The notes under the pieces: generated by a model | Databases searched by the model: none | The model's input: the letters and a program-made list of their open reading frames with translations, nothing else | Told to the model about the DNA's origin: nothing | Shown here: one piece after another, positions 4,785 to 7,432 of the stretch | How positions within the stretch are numbered: the first letter of the stretch is position 1 | How the letters are laid out: each line of letters begins with the position of its first letter | Assembly (NCBI GenBank): GCA_002502705.1 | Contig: DAQB01000108.1 | Coordinates: forward strand, 1 to 7,432 | Reading direction: 5' to 3' | DNA length: 7,432 nt | Source of the DNA: Thermoplasmatales archaeon UBA582 | Lineage (GTDB): Archaea; Thermoplasmatota; Thermoplasmata; Thermoplasmatales; Thermoplasmataceae | Made by a program: the position numbers and the translations under genes

Positions 4785-5144
4785 TTGATAGGAAACCGCA
4801 TTTTGATTGTTGACACAAATGTCATCGTATATTGTGCAGTCAGAAAAATAGATCTATTGGCGGCTGTCAGGGCTATGCATGAGCATTATCAGCCTGTATT
4901 ACTCGATTGCATCATGGAAGAGATCAGGCACATAGGGATATCAGAAACTGAAAGAAATATTGCATTAAAGTTGGCTGAAAGATTTGAGAACCTGGACTCA
5001 TCTGGATTTGGAGATGACTGCATTATAAATTTTGCAACTGAGAAGAAAGCAGCAGTTTTGAGCAACGATCTCAACCTCAGAAGAATATTAAAGGCAGCAG
5101 GGATCAGGACTTATTCCCTAAGACAGGGAAAAATGATTGAATGA
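4785..5144 (+). CDS. PIN-domain protein, Fcf1/Utp24-like putative ribonuclease
   Basis: A single PIN domain of 119 residues, probably a metal-dependent endoribonuclease. The acidic set is complete: D10 in L-I-V-D-T-N-V, E45/E46 in I-M-E-E-I, D77/D78 in F-G-D-D-C-I-I-N-F-A, and D95 in L-S-N-D-L-N-L. The ending R-R-I-L-K-A-A-G-I-R-T-Y-S-L-R-Q-G-K resembles archaeal Fcf1-like proteins (N-D-x-x-L-R-x-x-L-x-x-x-G-V-x-x-x-x-L-R) rather than typical VapC toxins, and there is no small antitoxin gene beside it. Fcf1/Utp24 cleaves pre-rRNA in eukaryotes, and archaeal relatives often lie next to translation genes, so a role in rRNA or tRNA processing is likely by context. The TTG at 4785 starts six bases after the aIF2-beta stop; TTG 4803, with AGGA before it, would shorten the protein by six residues and is also possible. 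Confidence 0.8.
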   Translation: MIGNRILIVDTNVIVYCAVRKIDLLAAVRAMHEHYQPVLLDCIMEEIRHIGISETERNIALKLAERFENLDSSGFGDDCIINFATEKKAAVLSNDLNLRRILKAAGIRTYSLRQGKMIE

Positions 5145-5147
5145 GGT
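5143..5147 (+). promoter_or_regulatory. Ribosome binding site of ribK
   Basis: GAGGT overlaps the stop codon of the PIN gene and is six bases from TTG 5154. It supports the TTG as the true start despite being a rare start codon. Confidence 0.65.
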
Positions 5148-5153
5148 TAAAAA

Positions 5154-5822
5154 TTGAAATCCAATTGGCAGACATATTTTATTTTGAAGGAGTTAAAGCG
5201 ACTCGCAGGCGGCGGATCCGAAATAGAAATCTCATCCTCAGACCTTGCTGAAAAGCTTGATGTTTCGCAGCAATCCGCGTCGAATTATATTATTGAGCTT
5301 TCAGAGTCGGGTTACATAGAGAGAAAAATGTCATCAAGGAGACAGAGCATCTCAATCACGGAGAAGGGACTTAATTTCCTTTACCGGGAGCTGGATTCCC
5401 TCAGCAATCTTCTTGAAACAGAGAAGTCGATAGTTATCAAAGGATCTGTTACAAGTGGACTTGGAGAGGGGAGGTATTATGTATCCAGAAAAAACTATGT
5501 GATACAGTTCCAGCAAAAACTTAATTTTATACCGTATCTTGGTACGTTGAATATTGCTGTTGAGCCGGATTACAGGAGCAATTATTCGAGGGTGAAAAGT
5601 GCTGAAGGAATTCATATTGAAGGCTTCAAGACTGAGGATAGGACTTTTGGGCCAGTCAAGGCATTCAGGGCAAAAATTTTCAACACGGATTGCGCAATAA
5701 TAATGCCCGAAAGAACTGTTCACAGCGACATTGTTGAGGTCATATGCACCGACTACCTCAGGGGAAAATATTCCCTTAAAGATGGGGACAAGGTTTCCCT
5801 GACAGTTCAGATTAGAAATTAG
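5154..5822 (+). CDS. ribK: CTP-dependent riboflavin kinase with winged-helix regulator domain (RbkR type)
   Basis: The C-terminal domain makes FMN from riboflavin, using CTP rather than ATP in the archaeal family; the N-terminal domain is a DNA-binding winged helix. Of 222 residues, 1-85 are the winged helix (D-L-A-E-K-L-D-V-S-Q-Q-S-A-S-N-Y-I at 30-46 is the recognition helix-turn-helix, followed by the wing I-E-R-K-M-S-S-R-R-Q-S-I-S-I-T). Residues 93-221 are the kinase barrel: G-S-V-T-S-G-L-G-E-G-R-Y-Y-V-S at 97-111, F-I-P-Y-L-G-T-L-N at 125-133 and P-E-R-T-V-H at 185-190, all family motifs for nucleotide and flavin binding. Length and layout match the Thermoplasma acidophilum enzyme of about 220 residues. 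Such two-domain proteins are known in other archaea as RbkR, regulators of riboflavin genes. It starts nine bases after the PIN stop and is last in the aIF2-beta operon; its stop overlaps the convergent gene by four bases. No other riboflavin gene is in the window. Confidence 0.95.
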   Translation: MKSNWQTYFILKELKRLAGGGSEIEISSSDLAEKLDVSQQSASNYIIELSESGYIERKMSSRRQSISITEKGLNFLYRELDSLSNLLETEKSIVIKGSVTSGLGEGRYYVSRKNYVIQFQQKLNFIPYLGTLNIAVEPDYRSNYSRVKSAEGIHIEGFKTEDRTFGPVKAFRAKIFNTDCAIIMPERTVHSDIVEVICTDYLRGKYSLKDGDKVSLTVQIRN

Positions 5823-6076
5823 AAAATAACATCAAGCGAACCCGTATTGATCTCGTTTATGACATGGTCAAGTTTTGCAGTTGCTGCTTTCTTGTCCAGA
5901 CCACACTCAAGCAGTTCCATATAAACTTCGAATTTCTCTTCATCCCTTTCATGAGCATTGTCATACACCTTGATGTAGCCACAGGTCTGGTCTGCATCAA
6001 AATTAAGTTTGTAGTAGAATTCTATCTCAATCCTACCGTCTTTAAGTTTTTCAGTTCTCTTAAGGAGATCTTCCAC
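5819..6076 (-). CDS. Small acidic protein of unknown function
   Basis: An 85-residue acidic protein I do not recognise. The first half is strand-like (G-R-I-E-I-E-F-Y-Y-K-L-N-F and G-Y-I-K-V-Y-D-N), the second helical (D-E-E-K-F-E-V-Y-M-E-L-L-E-C-G-L-D-K-K-A-A-T-A-K-L-D-H-V-I-N-E-I-N), so an alpha/beta cytosolic domain is likely; no membrane segment. The GTG at 6076 is chosen because an in-frame TGA lies immediately upstream and a T-rich TATA-like box at 6095-6104 is about 24 bases away, consistent with a leaderless mRNA. Amino-acid composition on this strand is protein-like, whereas the overlapping plus-strand frame (5864-6142) is rich in F, C and L and looks like an antisense shadow. Its stop codon overlaps that of ribK. 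Confidence 0.65.
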   Translation of the reverse strand: MEDLLKRTEKLKDGRIEIEFYYKLNFDADQTCGYIKVYDNAHERDEEKFEVYMELLECGLDKKAATAKLDHVINEINTGSLDVIF

Positions 6077-6274
6077 TCACACTTATGCTATGAGAATAAA
6101 AAAACTCTTTGCTTCCTTGAACCGCTAATTACTCGTAAATAGAATACGCAGGAATCATATTAAATAATCAGTTGAATACAAAATAATATCGAGATTGAGC
6201 TCATCAAATGAGATAGGCGTCCATGAAAAGAAAATCAGGATCCAGATTACATAGAAGTGAATGTGACCTGCAAA
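6077..6274. other. Intergenic stretch between two minus-strand genes
   Basis: Holds the probable promoter of the downstream gene (6095-6104), a T-rich minus-strand segment at 6224-6235 that could terminate the upstream transcript, and an 8-base palindrome TGAGCTCA at 6196-6203 overlapping an inverted repeat CTCAT/ATGAG at 6200-6212. Nothing else is recognisable. Confidence 0.4.
6095..6104 (-). promoter_or_regulatory. TATA-like box for the gene at 5819-6076
   Basis: Minus-strand TTTTTTTATT is centred about 24 bases before GTG 6076, fitting a leaderless start. It is T-rich rather than a classic TATA, so it is only a modest match. Confidence 0.35.
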
Positions 6275-7171
6275 TTACTTTGAATCAAACTGTCTGGCCC
6301 TGGTAACTCTGGCAAGAAGGTGTCTGTCGAAAGCTTCAAGGGATCGTAGGAAGACAGATTGGATATCTTCACTCACCCCTAGCTCTTCACCATATTTTAC
6401 AACATATTCGAGGGCCTTCTCCGCGATAGGCGCAAGTGTCTTAACAGAATGCGACAGGAATGTTTTGACTTCATCTGGAATCCACTCGTTCTCAAGAACA
6501 AAAGGACCAAAATATGGTAGCTTTGCACCGCTCTTGCCAAGAAGTGGTGAATAGACAAGATCAAGCAGATTATGAGATGTAACTATTTCCAGCCAGCTAT
6601 CGTTTTCAGAAATTGAATTCCACAACCTGGTCGCATGAAGGGTTGGCGGAAGCGGCATCGATGATGAAAGCGTCTCTACTGGGATGCCAACACTTTCGGC
6701 CATGGCCTCAAGCAGTGATTCCTGCGACGTTATGTTTTCCGACCATTCCATTAACTCCGGAAAGATCAGTTTTGCCTCAAGTTTCTGGATATCAATCTTA
6801 TCGCTCTTTGCCATTGCGAAGGCAAAGGATCTTATTCTCTGTTTGTGAAAAGCCATGTATTCAATTGCGTAACCCTGGAAGACGGACTTCTTTGGTTTCT
6901 GCATTGATTCAATAAAAGGATGCGGTTTCTCGCCAAATATTCTCTGCACAAAACGTGACAGGATCCAGTCACCAAGATGGCCCTTTTCGTGGGCAAAAAT
7001 TTGCTTGACGTCATTCTGGAACTCGTTAGAAAGCCAGTTTGAACCAGGAGCATAATATTTGACAAAATCCACGCGCGGAGAGTCGTTCCTCTCACACAGC
7101 TGTCCTAGATGCCTTGCCAACATCTGGTAATCGAGCTTATTATATTTTTCTCCACACACAGGACATTTCAT
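6275..7171 (-). CDS. Zinc-knuckle protein with a possible TenA/PqqC-like helical domain
   Basis: A 298-residue soluble protein. It opens with a metal-binding C-x2-C-x14-H-x4-C motif (C3, C6, H21, C26) of zinc-finger type. The rest is almost all helical. Residues about 100-290 (Y-A-I-E-Y-M-A-F-H-K-Q-R-I-R-S-F-A-F-A-M, then L-L-E-A-M-A-E-S-V-G-I-P-V-E-T-L, then W-L-E-I-V-T-S-H-N-L-L-D-L, then F-L-S-H-S-V-K-T-L-A-P-I-A-E-K-A-L, then Q-S-V-F-L-R-S-L-E-A-F-D-R-H-L) recall the TenA/PqqC/heme-oxygenase-like fold. In PqqC-type proteins the last block is H-x3-D-x2-H; here H241 is kept but the next positions are T245 and P248, so metal or cofactor binding may be lost or different. Fold assignment is by eye and tentative; function unknown. 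The ATG at 7171 is followed at once by the zinc motif, and TATA-like sequence at 7187-7197 fits a leaderless start. A T-rich stretch on the minus strand at 6224-6235 may end its transcript. Confidence 0.7.
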   Translation of the reverse strand: MKCPVCGEKYNKLDYQMLARHLGQLCERNDSPRVDFVKYYAPGSNWLSNEFQNDVKQIFAHEKGHLGDWILSRFVQRIFGEKPHPFIESMQKPKKSVFQGYAIEYMAFHKQRIRSFAFAMAKSDKIDIQKLEAKLIFPELMEWSENITSQESLLEAMAESVGIPVETLSSSMPLPPTLHATRLWNSISENDSWLEIVTSHNLLDLVYSPLLGKSGAKLPYFGPFVLENEWIPDEVKTFLSHSVKTLAPIAEKALEYVVKYGEELGVSEDIQSVFLRSLEAFDRHLLARVTRARQFDSK

Positions 7172-7186
7172 TTACGCACTTCTGCA

Positions 7187-7197
7187 GATATAGTAAA
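7187..7197 (-). promoter_or_regulatory. TATA-like box for the gene at 6275-7171
   Basis: Minus-strand GTTTACTATATC-like sequence is centred about 21 bases before ATG 7171. The spacing is a little short for archaea, so the call is weak. Confidence 0.3.
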
Positions 7198-7305
7198 CCC
7201 TCAAATATCTAACTGTTCCTCACATTATCTCTGATTGGGATGAAATACCTTAGGGTTTCCAATGGATAATATCTATGTTATATTTATTTTTACTTGTGAC
7301 ATCCT

Positions 7306-7325
7306 CCCCCAGCTAACGCAGGGGG
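7306..7325 (-). ncRNA. Terminal hairpin, likely part of the TnpB guide RNA (omegaRNA) scaffold
   Basis: On the minus strand CCCCCTGC and GCTGGGGG pair around the loop GTTA, giving five G-C pairs, one T-T mismatch and two more G-C pairs. The tnpB stop codon is in the loop and stem. In IS605 elements the right-end hairpin is bound by TnpA and forms the 3' part of the guide RNA scaffold, with the guide taken from DNA just past the element end. The full RNA would extend into tnpB and past this window position. Confidence 0.6.
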
Positions 7326-7432
7326 TTTCCCGTTTCAATGACAGGAGTTGCCATTACCGGCAGAGCTCCAATCTCCACGGGCGTGAATTCGGGAGTGCCC
7401 CTCCCTACCTTTATCAGTCCCATATTGCGGAT
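7313..7432 (-). CDS. tnpB: TnpB (IS605 OrfB) RNA-guided nuclease, C-terminal 39 residues only
   Basis: The minus strand encodes 39 residues to a TAG at 7315-7313, open to the window edge. The tail includes G-R-G-T-P-E-F-T-P-V-E-I-G-A-L-P, then V-I-E-T-G-N-P-L-R, the characteristic low-complexity C-terminus that follows the zinc ribbon and last RuvC motif in many archaeal TnpB proteins (pattern T-P-x-x-T-P-V-E...E-x-G-S/N-P). TnpB is a nuclease guided by a right-end-derived RNA. The catalytic residues and zinc ribbon would be beyond the window, so activity cannot be judged. The last codons form one arm of the terminal hairpin, as is usual when gene and guide RNA overlap. Confidence 0.75.
   Translation of the reverse strand: MRNMGLIKVGRGTPEFTPVEIGALPVMATPVIETGNPLR

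Larger units (their letters stand above)
7295..7432 (-). mobile_element. IS200/IS605-family element, right end (rest outside window)
   Basis: The 3' end of a tnpB gene is followed at once by a GC-rich hairpin and the sequence GAGGATGTCAC on the minus strand, which together are the usual look of the right end of IS605/IS1341-type elements in archaea. The exact boundary is not fixed by the sequence alone; I place it just after GTCAC. These elements leave no target duplication, so none is expected. The tnpA gene and left end, if present, lie beyond 7432. Confidence 0.7.

Noticed and set aside
4785..5144. VapC-type toxin of a toxin-antitoxin pair
   Set aside because: No antitoxin-sized gene is adjacent, and the C-terminal pattern and operon context fit an Fcf1-like housekeeping PIN protein better.
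5864..6142. A plus-strand 92-codon frame opposite the small acidic protein
   Set aside because: Rich in F, C, L and I, as expected for the antisense of an acidic coding sequence, and without a promoter or family match.
6165..6215. Possible C/D box guide RNA on the minus strand (TGATGA followed by CTGA)
   Set aside because: No convincing internal D'/C' pair or terminal stem could be found; the boxes are short and expected by chance in AT-rich DNA.
6832..7095. Overlapping frames inside the zinc-knuckle gene on both strands
   Set aside because: They are shadows of the 298-residue frame, which has a plausible start and consistent protein-like composition.

Overview
The window looks like a piece of a euryarchaeal chromosome, most likely from the order Thermoplasmatales. 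The gene content is archaeal: RNase P protein Rpp21, aspartate carbamoyltransferase as separate PyrB and PyrI chains, aIF2-beta with a C-terminal TRAM domain, and a CTP-type riboflavin kinase fused to a winged helix as in Thermoplasma. Arginine codons are mostly AGA/AGG, ATA is common for isoleucine, several genes start with GTG or TTG, and many genes appear to be leaderless, with a TATA-like box about 22-30 bases before the start codon. Genes inside operons instead carry Shine-Dalgarno-like GGAGG or GAGGTG. The species assignment is inference; no rRNA is present.

Layout, left to right. 1-323 (-): the 5' part of a BadF/BadG-type sugar or ketodeoxygluconate kinase. 376-690 (+): RNase P component 4, with an unresolved start. 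687-914 (-): a small conserved-looking protein converging on it with a 4-base overlap. 915-1284: a 370-base intergenic region with two perfect palindromes and up to three TATA-like boxes. 1285-2669 (+): pyrB-pyrI, translationally coupled. 2676-3896 (-): an operon of a ribbon-helix-helix protein followed by a shortened tubulin/FtsZ-like protein. 4161-5822 (+): an operon of aIF2-beta, an Fcf1-like PIN-domain protein and the riboflavin kinase/regulator. 5819-6076 (-): a small acidic protein of unknown function, again converging with a 4-base overlap. 6275-7171 (-): a protein with an N-terminal zinc knuckle and a possible TenA/PqqC-like helical domain. 7295-7432 (-): the 3' end of an IS200/IS605-type tnpB with its terminal hairpin.

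How the genes relate. PyrB and PyrI form the catalytic and regulatory subunits of aspartate carbamoyltransferase. The aIF2-beta operon joins translation initiation, probable RNA processing and flavin synthesis, a housekeeping grouping. The most unusual locus is the RHH/FtsZ-like pair. The tubulin-like protein aligns by eye with FtsZ through the nucleotide-binding half and helix H7, then stops before the T7 catalytic loop and C-terminal domain, and its tubulin signature is degenerate. It is co-transcribed with an RHH protein that may contain two RHH units, and the promoter is preceded by repeated GTATGGCA motifs. This resembles, by inference only, archaeal RHH control of cell-division genes.
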